Source: JAWPMV01 sp039819665 (lineage in GTDB: Bacteria; Bacteroidota; Bacteroidia; J057). Taken from it: 64,000 nt of DNA. The DNA is taken from contig JBCBRM010000037.1 in NCBI GenBank assembly GCA_039819665.1, forward strand, positions 1-64,000. Reading direction: 5' to 3'. The position numbers and the translations under genes are program-made. Positions 54,020 through 62,789 of the stretch are shown one piece after another; the stretch's first letter is position 1, and the number at the start of each line of letters is the position of its first letter. The notes beneath the pieces were generated by a model. It searched no databases, had not been told where the DNA came from, and saw nothing but the letters and a program-made list of their open reading frames with translations.

Positions 54020-54466
54020 CTAGGAGCTTTTATAGCTTCCTTCTACTAGTCGTGTGGAAATCCACCAATAATTTCCAAAGGGATCTTGTACTCCCCCTTG
54101 TCTATCCCCATATGGCATATCCATCGGCTCAAACTCAGAGCTACACCCATGTTCCAAGGCTTTTTTGTACAGAGCATCTGTGTCTTTTACATAAAGATAA
54201 TAGGCCGTGGGCATATGGGTGGATTTATTCCATGCCTGTGCAACCATAAAACAACTATCTCCAATTTTAAGGATACAGTTCTTTATCGTTCCTTCTTCAT
54301 CCTCAGTTCGACTCAATTCCTCTGCTTCAAAGACCTTTTTTACAAAGTCGATGAATCCAGAAGGATTTTCCATCATAAGATAAGAGTTCAAGGTACCAAA
54401 ACCTTCTGGTTTGAAGGTGTCATACATTTCTTGCATATGATGTGCTTTAATACAAATTATAGACAT
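54020..54466 (-). CDS. VOC-family protein (PhnB/glyoxalase-like)
   Basis: 148 residues from the ATG at 54466; the frame extends to 54565 without family similarity. Two beta-alpha-beta-beta-beta modules of a VOC protein: GTLNSYLMMENPSGFIDFVK, IKNCILKIGDSCFMVAQAWN, YYLYVKDTDALYKKALEHGC, and GDRQGGVQDPFGNYWWISTR. The metal-binding residues expected in glyoxalase I are only partly present, so it is more like the PhnB/bleomycin-resistance branch. Substrate unknown. Confidence 0.85.
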   Translation of the reverse strand: MSIICIKAHHMQEMYDTFKPEGFGTLNSYLMMENPSGFIDFVKKVFEAEELSRTEDEEGTIKNCILKIGDSCFMVAQAWNKSTHMPTAYYLYVKDTDALYKKALEHGCSSEFEPMDMPYGDRQGGVQDPFGNYWWISTRLVEGSYKSS

Positions 54467-54636
54467 TTTAGGAGATGGACAAATAGATTGCAGATTCTTT
54501 GATTTAGTGGAATGAAATTTCAAGAAAAAAGGAGTAAGTCCTATAAATATTTGCGCTTTTGTCACACTTCCGCCTTTTCTGTGTCAAATAAGTAAACAAG
54601 ATCCTCCAAAGCAGCTGGAACCTTAACATTCAGCAA

Positions 54637-55356
54637 ATGAAAACTACTTTTATATTTCTTCTTATGGCCATTTTTAACGGCTTATTACCTGCCCAAACTC
54701 TGGAAATAAAACTTCCAAGTGAAATTCTCCAAAGAGAGATCGAAGTATTTATTTATAGGGATGAGGTAAGGCCTCTCGATGGCCGGATTCACTATTTTAC
54801 GGATGGCAGAAAGGTCATTGAGAATGGAGGTCTTCAAAAAATAAAGAAATTGATTCAAAAAAATGCGATCCCGGCTTCTACCTATGTGTTTGTCAGTAGC
54901 CAGGATCCAGATAGCAAGGAAGATTTCCGAAATGAATATTTCTTTAATAATCCTGACTATATCCATTTCTTTCGGGAAGAGTTAATTCCTGAAGTAGAGG
55001 ATCGCTTGCAGAAAAATTTCGAATCCGCTATGAGAAGCCTGATTGGGATATCTTTTGGGGGATTAAATGCAGCTTATTTTTCTGCAGAATCCCGACTGTT
55101 TAAGAATTATGCCCTGCTTTCTCCCGTTACGTATCCAAGGCCTGCTTTGTCCCAGTATATTGCTTTTTCTCAAAATACTGATTTGAAAATATTTATTTCT
55201 ACCGGTAAAAATGATGCCGAAAGATATGTCGGGCCCCTGAAAGAATTGTATGAAAGTAAGAATTATGAGATAGAAGTAAATAAGACTCAGGGAGGACACG
55301 ATTTTGATAATTGGAATCGCCAGTGGGGAAGATTACTTAATTTTCTGTCTGATTAA
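54637..55356 (+). CDS. Secreted esterase of the enterochelin esterase-like family
   Basis: 239 residues. Signal peptide about 1-20 (FIFLLMAIFNGLLPAQ). Alpha/beta-hydrolase core with nucleophile Ser139 in GISFGGLNAAY, probable acid Asp193 in STGKNDAERY and catalytic His221 in TQGGHDFDNW. The placement fits the esterase D / enterochelin esterase-like group acting on small esters or siderophores outside the cytosol. Its stop overlaps the stop region of the convergent acetyltransferase gene by four bases when the latter is read in its shifted frame. Confidence 0.83.
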   Translation: MKTTFIFLLMAIFNGLLPAQTLEIKLPSEILQREIEVFIYRDEVRPLDGRIHYFTDGRKVIENGGLQKIKKLIQKNAIPASTYVFVSSQDPDSKEDFRNEYFFNNPDYIHFFREELIPEVEDRLQKNFESAMRSLIGISFGGLNAAYFSAESRLFKNYALLSPVTYPRPALSQYIAFSQNTDLKIFISTGKNDAERYVGPLKELYESKNYEIEVNKTQGGHDFDNWNRQWGRLLNFLSD

Positions 55357-55795
55357 TCGATCTTTTTTATAAAACAGACGATTCGATTTACTTCCTTAAA
55401 TCCTGCTTGTTTATGGAAGGCTATACTCCTTGAATTTTGAATTTCTGCATCTGAAGCCAATTGGGTAAGGCCCTTTTCGCTAGCCCATGCTTCGGCTTTT
55501 TTATGAGTTTGTCTGCCCAAGCTTTTCGTCTAAAAGCAGTCCTAATATAAATCCCTTCAACATAGGCTAGAGGAGATGAATTTGCTCCTTCTGCATATTC
55601 ACTCCTGATTTTTAATTGAATAAAACCTTGAAGGATATCATCGTCTATAAGGCGAAAGAAACAATCTTTCTCGGATTGTTGGATGGATTGGACGTAAGCC
55701 AGTTCTTCCTCGATTTTAGATTCAGGCCATAGCTCACACATTAGTTTTGCAAAGGCTTGTTTGTGATTTTCAATGAGTGCCTGAATGAAAATCAA
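55353..55795 (-). CDS. AAC(6')-like GNAT acetyltransferase read through a -1 frameshift
   Basis: The open frame (55421-55795) has a good GNAT start (MIFIQALIENHKQAFAKLMC, LWPESKIEEELAYV, YVEGIYIRTAFRRKAWADKL), but after codon 100 it turns to nonsense and stops. In the -1 frame the expected C-terminus is intact: AEAWASEKGLTQLASDAEIQ, NSRSIAFHKQAGFKEVNRIV, CFIKKID, stop at 55353-55355. The frames meet exactly at A AAA AAG (55502-55496), which is in the right phase for a -1 slip. A full product would be 147 residues, the normal length of AAC(6')-type enzymes. Either ribosomal slippage, a one-base loss in the A-run, or a sequencing error. Start is a TTG. Confidence 0.75.
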
Positions 55796-55887
55796 AAGAG
55801 GAATTCAATTTTATCTTGAATAACTTATGCAATTGTAAGGATATATCTTTTTTTTCGACAAGTATAGTAAAGGAAATTAAAACGGCT

Positions 55888-56655
55888 ATGCTAAAAAAAA
55901 TTCTTATCTGGACAGTAGGTATACTTCTATTACTTGTAGGCAGTTTGGTTATCAGTTTGCTTTCCCCAAGTTTGTTTTATACTCATGCGCATGCTTATGG
56001 TCAGATAAGGATTTTACACAATGAGCCTTTAGAGGATGCTTGGGAAAGCCAGATCGATACAGCATTGCAAGCGATTGAAAAAAGTGTATTGTTTGATCCG
56101 AACTTTCAGATTGAGCTTTGCCTCCAGGATGGGTCTCTTTATCCCAATTATGTCGGGCTTATTTTTGGAGATGCATTTGCCTATGGATTTGCTAATAAGG
56201 CAGTACTACAAATGCCGGTACATCCAGCTTTGGGCTATGCTGAAAAATATGGAAAAAAGCGAGATCTGGCAGAATTACTTGCACATGAGTTTATCCATAA
56301 TTTCCAGTACCAGAAATACGGCTTTGCGACCTTGAATTTTCCTTTCTGGAAATTGGAGGGATATGCTGAGTATATGATGCGAAAAGAAGAGGATGTACTT
56401 GATCTCAGATTTGCCATTTCTCATTTGCTAAAATATGAGGCGAAAGGGCTCTATAATTGGGATTGGGTGGAATGGGAAGATGAAATTGGTACACCGCATA
56501 TTTACCTCAAAAGTAATATCATGGTTCAATACCTCATGGAGATTGAGGGTTTGACTTATGATGAAATCGTTTATGACCTGCGGAGTACAGAAGCTGTTTT
56601 CGAAGAGGTGTTAAATTGGTATAGGAGAAATCCACAACCCAGCCTTTTACCTTAG
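55888..56655 (+). CDS. Membrane-anchored HExxH protein, putative metalloprotease
   Basis: 255 residues from the ATG at 55888; the longer frame to 55816 lacks sense. N-terminal membrane helix about 4-26 (ILIWTVGILLLLVGSLVISL). The external domain has LLAHEFIHNFQYQKYG with zinc-binding His133/His137 and Glu134, and a downstream LEGYAEYMMRKEE whose Glu at about 161 can be the third ligand, as in gluzincins. No known peptidase family matches fully. Protease activity is therefore an inference from the motif. Confidence 0.68.
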   Translation: MLKKILIWTVGILLLLVGSLVISLLSPSLFYTHAHAYGQIRILHNEPLEDAWESQIDTALQAIEKSVLFDPNFQIELCLQDGSLYPNYVGLIFGDAFAYGFANKAVLQMPVHPALGYAEKYGKKRDLAELLAHEFIHNFQYQKYGFATLNFPFWKLEGYAEYMMRKEEDVLDLRFAISHLLKYEAKGLYNWDWVEWEDEIGTPHIYLKSNIMVQYLMEIEGLTYDEIVYDLRSTEAVFEEVLNWYRRNPQPSLLP

Positions 56656-56662
56656 AGGTCAA

Positions 56663-58003
56663 CTAGTCTTCCCTTAAGTACTCCAACAATTTTTCATTGT
56701 CTGGATGGGAAAGGAATTTGTCAAATTCCATGAAGTAGCCAGCAGGATCATATCCTACAAAGGCATTGTATTTTCCTTCTGGTCCGGTTTCAAATTCTCC
56801 GGTTCTGAGTTCAAAGGGCTCGTGCTCTTGCACATATTCGTACCATCCTTGTAGGTCTTTCAATAAATATGAAATGGTTACTCCCTTTTCTTCCGTGAAG
56901 TCGTGCATACCTCTTGCCTCATCTACCAATCCTATAAATCCATAATCACTCAGTTGATATATTTTCGTCCACCCCTGATCTGCTACTAATTCCAGTCCGA
57001 GTATTTCCTCATAAAACTTTTGCATACCCAGAACATCTCTATAGTACAACCAGGTGATGCTCCCGTAAAAACCCAATCCCATAGGTACTTTTTCAGAATG
57101 AGTCAATGTCGTAGCATTATCCTTCAGTAGGGGGATAAACTTCTCATTTTCGGGATGTTGTTTGAAGAGTTCAAATTCTAGCAAATAACCTTCGGGGTCC
57201 ACAGCAACGAATCCATCATGAGGTCCTCCCTCTTTTGGTTTATAGCTGTACTTAATCTCAACTCCTGCCTCTTTAAGGTAATCCCACCAGGCGGGCAATT
57301 CATCTGTAAGTAAAGCCAATGCAACTGTCTTCGGCTCATTTGCACTATGCATGCCTTTCTCCGCATCTACCAGGATCAAAAAGGAATCCCCAGCAATGCG
57401 AAATATAGTGGCCATTTGATAGTCCGCTAGCAATTCAAGGCCCAGAGTTTTTTGGTAAAATTTTGTAGCTGCCTTAAGGTCTTTATAATACAAGAATACG
57501 TTACTGCCTTCTACCCCAAAATCTTTCATACTCCTGAAGCTGGTATTGCTGGCCAGGAGCTTATTTATTCCCTGTGGCGTATAACTCAACAAACGCCCAA
57601 ATCGTCTGGCTATTTCCTCTTTTGCCTTTTCTTTATACCCGTTTCTATCCAGTAGCGCTGCTTTATCCTCTTTCAGTTGAAGATATTCATCCAAAACCGT
57701 TCCCTGATACAGAAGTAAAACATCCTTTCCCTTGGCTATATTTTCTGGAAAAAGATCACTCCTAAATAGGTCGGACTCTCTGTAAATACTCACCCCATAT
57801 TTATCTGCTTCTTTTTGGGCTAAAGGAAGGAAAGTATCCATTTCCTCGGGAGACATAGGGCTGCTCAACGCCAATCTCTTCACTCCTGAATTTACCAATT
57901 CGGCAAAACTGGAAACTGTACCCAATTCATATTGATAGGAGGGTTGGGAACATGAGGAAAACATAAGAAGTACGATTGCCAGTAGAAATAATTTCTGAGT
58001 CAT
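56663..58003 (-). CDS. Lipoprotein with two VOC (glyoxalase-like) domains
   Basis: 446 residues from the ATG at 58003. A lipoprotein signal (MTQKLFLLAIVLLMFSSCSQ, Cys about 18) is followed by an N-terminal domain of about 140 residues without a family (MSPEEMDTFLPLAQKEADKY). Two VOC domains follow: about 155-285 (NVFLYYKDLKAATKFYQKTL, DGFVAVDPEGYLLEFELFKQ) and about 305-446 (ITWLYYRDVLGMQKFYEEIL, NAFVGYDPAGYFMEFDKFLS). The matching Glu of the EFE-like ends may bind metal. Periplasmic or surface VOC lipoproteins are unusual. Confidence 0.82.
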   Translation of the reverse strand: MTQKLFLLAIVLLMFSSCSQPSYQYELGTVSSFAELVNSGVKRLALSSPMSPEEMDTFLPLAQKEADKYGVSIYRESDLFRSDLFPENIAKGKDVLLLYQGTVLDEYLQLKEDKAALLDRNGYKEKAKEEIARRFGRLLSYTPQGINKLLASNTSFRSMKDFGVEGSNVFLYYKDLKAATKFYQKTLGLELLADYQMATIFRIAGDSFLILVDAEKGMHSANEPKTVALALLTDELPAWWDYLKEAGVEIKYSYKPKEGGPHDGFVAVDPEGYLLEFELFKQHPENEKFIPLLKDNATTLTHSEKVPMGLGFYGSITWLYYRDVLGMQKFYEEILGLELVADQGWTKIYQLSDYGFIGLVDEARGMHDFTEEKGVTISYLLKDLQGWYEYVQEHEPFELRTGEFETGPEGKYNAFVGYDPAGYFMEFDKFLSHPDNEKLLEYLRED

Positions 58004-58042
58004 AATAAATGGAATGTATACACCCTTGCAAGCTAAGGCCAA

Positions 58043-58492
58043 ATGTTTACACGATCAATTATCCAGATATTTAAAACTCCTTCTGGGAAAGAGGCTTATC
58101 TATACACTTAGTTAATAGAGTTTGCAAAATTAAATCATTTCGATATTAAGTTTACAACCCTGCTTTTTTTTCTTATCAGTAAAACTGAACGTTTATTCCA
58201 TCTATGCCGCAAAGATTGGCTGGAAATCGTTGCTTATGGAATTAGAAATATATATTATTAATTATATGTGGCATTTTTATGTTAAAATGGAAAAATCTGA
58301 ATATGCCTCCATTCTCACTTCTGAAGCAGATTTATTACGGCTATAGCTCTCGACTTAACAAATAGGAAACAATCGGGCTGCTTCCTTCATTTTTAGTTCA
58401 TCTAATAATAAAAATCAATTAACCGCGATTAGAACGAGTTTGTAAAACTTTTTCTTTTGATTCACTGCATAAATCCATAAAACCTTTAACTA
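58043..58492. other. 450-base intergenic region
   Basis: Divergent region between the VOC lipoprotein and the large T9SS protein. AT-rich, with promoters presumably for both genes; I find no clean TTTG/TAnnTTTG pair and no inverted repeat. Confidence 0.35.
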
Positions 58493-61400
58493 ATGATTAA
58501 AAATTCTACGCTAGTCTTTTTTGTACTGCTAGGAATGTTGAGTCAGATCTCCGTTTTTGGTCAGGATAAAGTGCTAAACTTTGTTTCTACCTATAAAGCA
58601 GGCAGCTTCGATGAAGGTGCTGCTGAGATTGTAGCTTACTCCGATGGCAGACTATTTGTAACAAACGCTGAAACGTCCACACTAGACATTCTGGACATCA
58701 CTGACCCAAGTACTCCTACTTTGGTTCGTGCTATTGACATTACTACTTATGGGGAAGGTATCAATAGTGTTGCCACTTTTGATGGCCTTGTTGCCTGTGC
58801 GATTGAAGGCATGGACCAAATGCCTGGTAAACTAGTTCTTCTGGATACTGCCGGAACCTTTATTGCTGAATATGCCACAGGTGTTCTACCTGATATGGTA
58901 ACTTTCAGTACTGATGGAAATTATGTTTTGGTAGCTAATGAAGGCGAACCTGATGATGATTACACAGTCGATCCGGAAGGAAGTGTAACCGTAGTAGATA
59001 TCTCTGCAGGTGAAGCTGCTGGGGTAGTAACTCAAATTACCTTTACGGAATTTAATGACAGGAAGGTCTCTCTGCAAAATGCCGGAGTAAGAATCTTTGG
59101 CCCAGGGGCTACTGTTGCGCAGGATTTAGAACCTGAATATATTACGCCTGATCCAAATGTAGATTCTTTGGCATATGTAGTGTGTCAGGAAGCAAATGCA
59201 ATTGTAGTAATTGATTTTGTAAATGGTGAGGCGCTTGATATCCTTCCTTTGGGATATAAGGATTACAACTCTGGAAGTCCTAGCCTTGAGCAGTACTTCA
59301 TCAATGAATTGCCAAACTTACCTGCATTGGGTACACCTAGCTATGATGGTGGACAACCTACGGTAAATCTGGGAGGATTCTCAGGCATGTATTATGATGC
59401 TACAGAATCTACAGCTGATACCTATGTATTTTATGCAATTCCAGACCGCGGGCCTAATGATGGTACTACAAACAGAAACTCAAGTTTTCCTGCAGCTGCT
59501 GGTAACCTGAGACCTTTCAAGCTCCCCAATTATCAGGGACGAATTGTTAAATTCTCTTTGAATACTTCCACAAATACCTTGAGCCTTGATTCCGCAGATC
59601 AAATCTACCTGGTTCATCCAGACGGTAAAACCCCTATTTCTGGTAGAGGAAATGCTCCAGGTATAGATGAAGTTCCTGTTACCTACTCTACTACTGATAG
59701 CATTTTGGTAGGAGAAACGTTCGGGGATGGTTCTAATGGCCTGGGGGTTATGACTCAGGTGAGTGTGCTAAGTGATAGAGACTGGTTTGTAGATGACTTT
59801 AGCGGCAATTGGTTTGCTGAAATGAATGGTTTTGGAGGAGATACTGCCAGTAATGACTGGTTGATTACTCCTGCACTTGATTTGACGGCTACAGTTAATC
59901 CTGTATTCTCCTTTGTTTCTACGAAAAATTTCAGTGGAGGAGGATTTGAAGTTCTGCTCTCAACCGATTATGATGGTGTATCTGCTGCTCCTGATACTTT
60001 TACCTGGGTAGATATCACAGGACGCCTTACCCTATCAGCTGGTGGATTTGAAGATACTCCTTCAGGTCCTGTTTATCTGGATAATTATAGTTCTGATACA
60101 GTGTATATCGCATTCCATTATACCAGCACCGGTGGAGGTGGGGGAGAAGGAGCACTTTGGCAAATTGATGACATTCGTGTTCGTTCTGGAGAATTCCCTA
60201 ATGTCGACTTTGTAGGTCCTGATAGCACAGGATTCCATGCATTGGAGTATGATATTTTTGGTGGAGACTTTGAAGGTATCCTAAGAGATCCTGCCGGAAA
60301 CTTCTGGATGTGTGATGAGTACAGACCTGCTATCTACAAATTCAGCCCGGATGGAGTTATGTTGGATCGCTTTATTCCTGAGGGAACCAAAGCACGTGTA
60401 CTAACTGATGGAATATTCTTCTCTGAGTATGCAGAAGGATCTAGCAATAATAAATATCTCGAAATCTATAACGGTACAGGAGATACAGTTAACCTTAGCG
60501 ATTATATGCTAGTTAGCTGCGGCAATACCTGTGCAGTTCCAGGAGAATTCGAGTTTGATAATTCAGGTATCATCGCTGGTAGGACCATCCTGCCTAATGA
60601 TGTCTTCGTTATTGCACATCCTGGAGCTCAGGCAGACATCCTTGCAGAAGCTGACACAACTCTCCAATTTTTATCCAATGGAAATGACTGGTATGCCCTT
60701 TTAAATGCTGCTGATAGTTCTCTGGTTGATCAGGTAGGACAAGTTATTGATTCAGGTCTTCCTGATGGATGGGATGTCGCAGGCGTTACAACTGCAACTA
60801 AAGATAATACCCTTATCAGAAAGCATTATATCCTGAGTGGTAGTTCAGATTGGACTTCTTCCGCTGGAACCAATGCTACAAACTCCGAATGGATTGTAGA
60901 AGAAAGGCCTACAGCCGATACCGTACTTGCTTCTTTGGGCAGCCACATGGACTATGGTACCGAAAGCCTGCCTGCTGTTTATGGCAAGCGTCGAGCAAAC
61001 AGAGGTTTTGAAGCCCTGGCTCTGGATACAGATAGCGGAATTCTTTATGCTTTCATCCAAAGCCCAATGGACAATCCAAACAGTGGAGCAAGAACCAATG
61101 ATATCATCCGTATTCTAGGAGTTGATCCTGCTACTGGAGATCCTGTCAGTGAATATGCATACATCTTCGAAAAAAACCGCGATCCCAATATCAACATTAG
61201 TCGTGTAGATAAAATTGGAGATGCTGTTTATGTGGGGGGAGGAAAATTCTGGGTATTGGAAAGAGACTCTTCAACTCCAACTGACAAAGGTGGAAAGAAA
61301 TTTGTCTTCGAAATTGACCTCAAAGGGGCAACCAATACTCTAGGAACCGCCCTTTCAAATCGTACTGATAGCATGACTATGGAAATGTTGACTGCTGATC

Positions 61401-62617
61401 AGTTAGCAGACTCCGGAGTCGTAGCTGTTCATAAGCGTAAAATTCTGAATCTACCTTCAATAGGTTACCTCGCAAGCGACAAGCCAGAAGGTATAGCTAT
61501 GCTTCCAGAAGGGAAAATGGCTGTTCTGAACGACAATGACTTTGGTTTAGCTGGAGCTGGTGTAAGCGATGCAAGTAGCCTGGGTATCATTTCATTCGGA
61601 GACAATTACGGGATTGACCCAAGTGATAGAGATGAAGCTATCAATATTCAGAATCATCCAGCTTTGGGTATGTATCAACCAGATGCGATCAAAGCCTTCG
61701 ATATAGATGGTGAAACTTTCATCTTCACTGCAAATGAAGGAGACTCCAGAGATTATGATGGATATTCTGAAGAAGAAAGAGGAGATGACCTAACGCTTGA
61801 TACTAATGTATTTGCCAATCCTTCTATGTTACAGGCTGATACCGTATTGGGAAGATTGAAAGTGACTACCGCCAATGGTGATATTGATGGTGATGGAGAC
61901 TATGACCAAATTTATTCTTATGGTGCACGTTCCTTCTCCATCTGGGATAATAGAGGAAACCAGATCTATGATAGTGGAAATGATTTTGACCTAAATATCG
62001 CAGCTGAATATCCACTTTATTTCAACTCTACCAATGATGATAATGATTCATTTGATAACCGTAGCGATGATAAGGCGTCAGAGCCGGAAGCTATTGAGGT
62101 TATTGACCTTGATACAGCTAAATATGCATTCATTGGCTTAGAAAGAATGGGGGGTATCATGGTATACCGTGTAGATGATCCTGCTAACCCTGAATTTGTA
62201 GAATATGAGCTTAATCGTAACTTCGATTTCGATGCAGATACTTCTCTTGCAGGAGATTTAGCTCCAGAGGACATCATTTACATTGATACGGCTTCCAGCC
62301 CTAATGGAAAAGCGCTGATTGTTGTAGCTAATGAAGTGAGTGGTACAATTACCATTTATCAACTTTTCGAAGAGGCTCAGAGTGTAGGGGTGAAGAGAGA
62401 TCTTTTCGCCAGAAACTCTATCAAAGTTTATCCGAATCCTGTTAGTGGTTCTGAACTCAGATTCACTGAGAGAGGAAACTATGAAATCTTCAACATGATG
62501 GGTCAGAAAGTTGCTGAGATTACTCGCGGCGATAGTCTGGATGTATCTGGTTTTGAATCAGGTCTCTACATCATCAAAAGTGATGAAAACCGTTATGGAA
62601 GGTTCCTAAGGCGATAA
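58493..62617 (+). CDS. Giant T9SS protein: choice-of-anchor I with inserted phytase-like esterase and lamin-tail domains
   Basis: 1374 residues. Signal peptide about 1-23. Choice-of-anchor I beta-propeller start about 25-290 (AGSFDEGAAEIVAYSDGRLF, VLVANEGEPDDDYTVDPEGS) that resumes at about 1010-1290 (AFDIDGETFIFTANEGDSRD, GARSFSIWDNRG). Between the halves lies an esterase-like phytase domain in pieces (about 295-415, 575-640, 830-1000; YDIFGGDFEGILRDPAGNFW, RANRGFEALALD). Into this is inserted a cleaved-adhesin/choice-of-anchor J module (about 425-570; NDWLITPALDLTATVNPVFS) and a lamin tail domain (about 640-790; NNKYLEIYNGTGDTVNLSDY). T9SS type A sorting domain about 1305-1374 (KVYPNPVSGSELRF). 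Likely a surface phosphatase/esterase. Confidence 0.85.
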   Translation: MIKNSTLVFFVLLGMLSQISVFGQDKVLNFVSTYKAGSFDEGAAEIVAYSDGRLFVTNAETSTLDILDITDPSTPTLVRAIDITTYGEGINSVATFDGLVACAIEGMDQMPGKLVLLDTAGTFIAEYATGVLPDMVTFSTDGNYVLVANEGEPDDDYTVDPEGSVTVVDISAGEAAGVVTQITFTEFNDRKVSLQNAGVRIFGPGATVAQDLEPEYITPDPNVDSLAYVVCQEANAIVVIDFVNGEALDILPLGYKDYNSGSPSLEQYFINELPNLPALGTPSYDGGQPTVNLGGFSGMYYDATESTADTYVFYAIPDRGPNDGTTNRNSSFPAAAGNLRPFKLPNYQGRIVKFSLNTSTNTLSLDSADQIYLVHPDGKTPISGRGNAPGIDEVPVTYSTTDSILVGETFGDGSNGLGVMTQVSVLSDRDWFVDDFSGNWFAEMNGFGGDTASNDWLITPALDLTATVNPVFSFVSTKNFSGGGFEVLLSTDYDGVSAAPDTFTWVDITGRLTLSAGGFEDTPSGPVYLDNYSSDTVYIAFHYTSTGGGGGEGALWQIDDIRVRSGEFPNVDFVGPDSTGFHALEYDIFGGDFEGILRDPAGNFWMCDEYRPAIYKFSPDGVMLDRFIPEGTKARVLTDGIFFSEYAEGSSNNKYLEIYNGTGDTVNLSDYMLVSCGNTCAVPGEFEFDNSGIIAGRTILPNDVFVIAHPGAQADILAEADTTLQFLSNGNDWYALLNAADSSLVDQVGQVIDSGLPDGWDVAGVTTATKDNTLIRKHYILSGSSDWTSSAGTNATNSEWIVEERPTADTVLASLGSHMDYGTESLPAVYGKRRANRGFEALALDTDSGILYAFIQSPMDNPNSGARTNDIIRILGVDPATGDPVSEYAYIFEKNRDPNINISRVDKIGDAVYVGGGKFWVLERDSSTPTDKGGKKFVFEIDLKGATNTLGTALSNRTDSMTMEMLTADQLADSGVVAVHKRKILNLPSIGYLASDKPEGIAMLPEGKMAVLNDNDFGLAGAGVSDASSLGIISFGDNYGIDPSDRDEAINIQNHPALGMYQPDAIKAFDIDGETFIFTANEGDSRDYDGYSEEERGDDLTLDTNVFANPSMLQADTVLGRLKVTTANGDIDGDGDYDQIYSYGARSFSIWDNRGNQIYDSGNDFDLNIAAEYPLYFNSTNDDNDSFDNRSDDKASEPEAIEVIDLDTAKYAFIGLERMGGIMVYRVDDPANPEFVEYELNRNFDFDADTSLAGDLAPEDIIYIDTASSPNGKALIVVANEVSGTITIYQLFEEAQSVGVKRDLFARNSIKVYPNPVSGSELRFTERGNYEIFNMMGQKVAEITRGDSLDVSGFESGLYIIKSDENRYGRFLRR

Positions 62618-62634
62618 TCTAAGAATTTTGGAAT

Positions 62635-62672
62635 AAAAAAAGGGAAGGACAATTTGTCCTTCCCTTTTTTTT
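62635..62672 (+). terminator. Terminator of the giant T9SS gene
   Basis: A perfect stem aaaaagggaaggacaa / ttgtccttccctttttt, with a tiny loop, is placed 18 bases after the stop and flanked by A- and T-runs; works in both directions. Confidence 0.85.
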
Positions 62673-62789
62673 GACTTTTAGAATCTGGCATTTAGTAAAT
62701 GCTTTCGAATATTAAGTTCAAGTACAGGTGGCAAATCAAAGTCCAGTTTTCCGTTTAGCCTTCTAGTATATCCCTCTGATTATCTAAGC

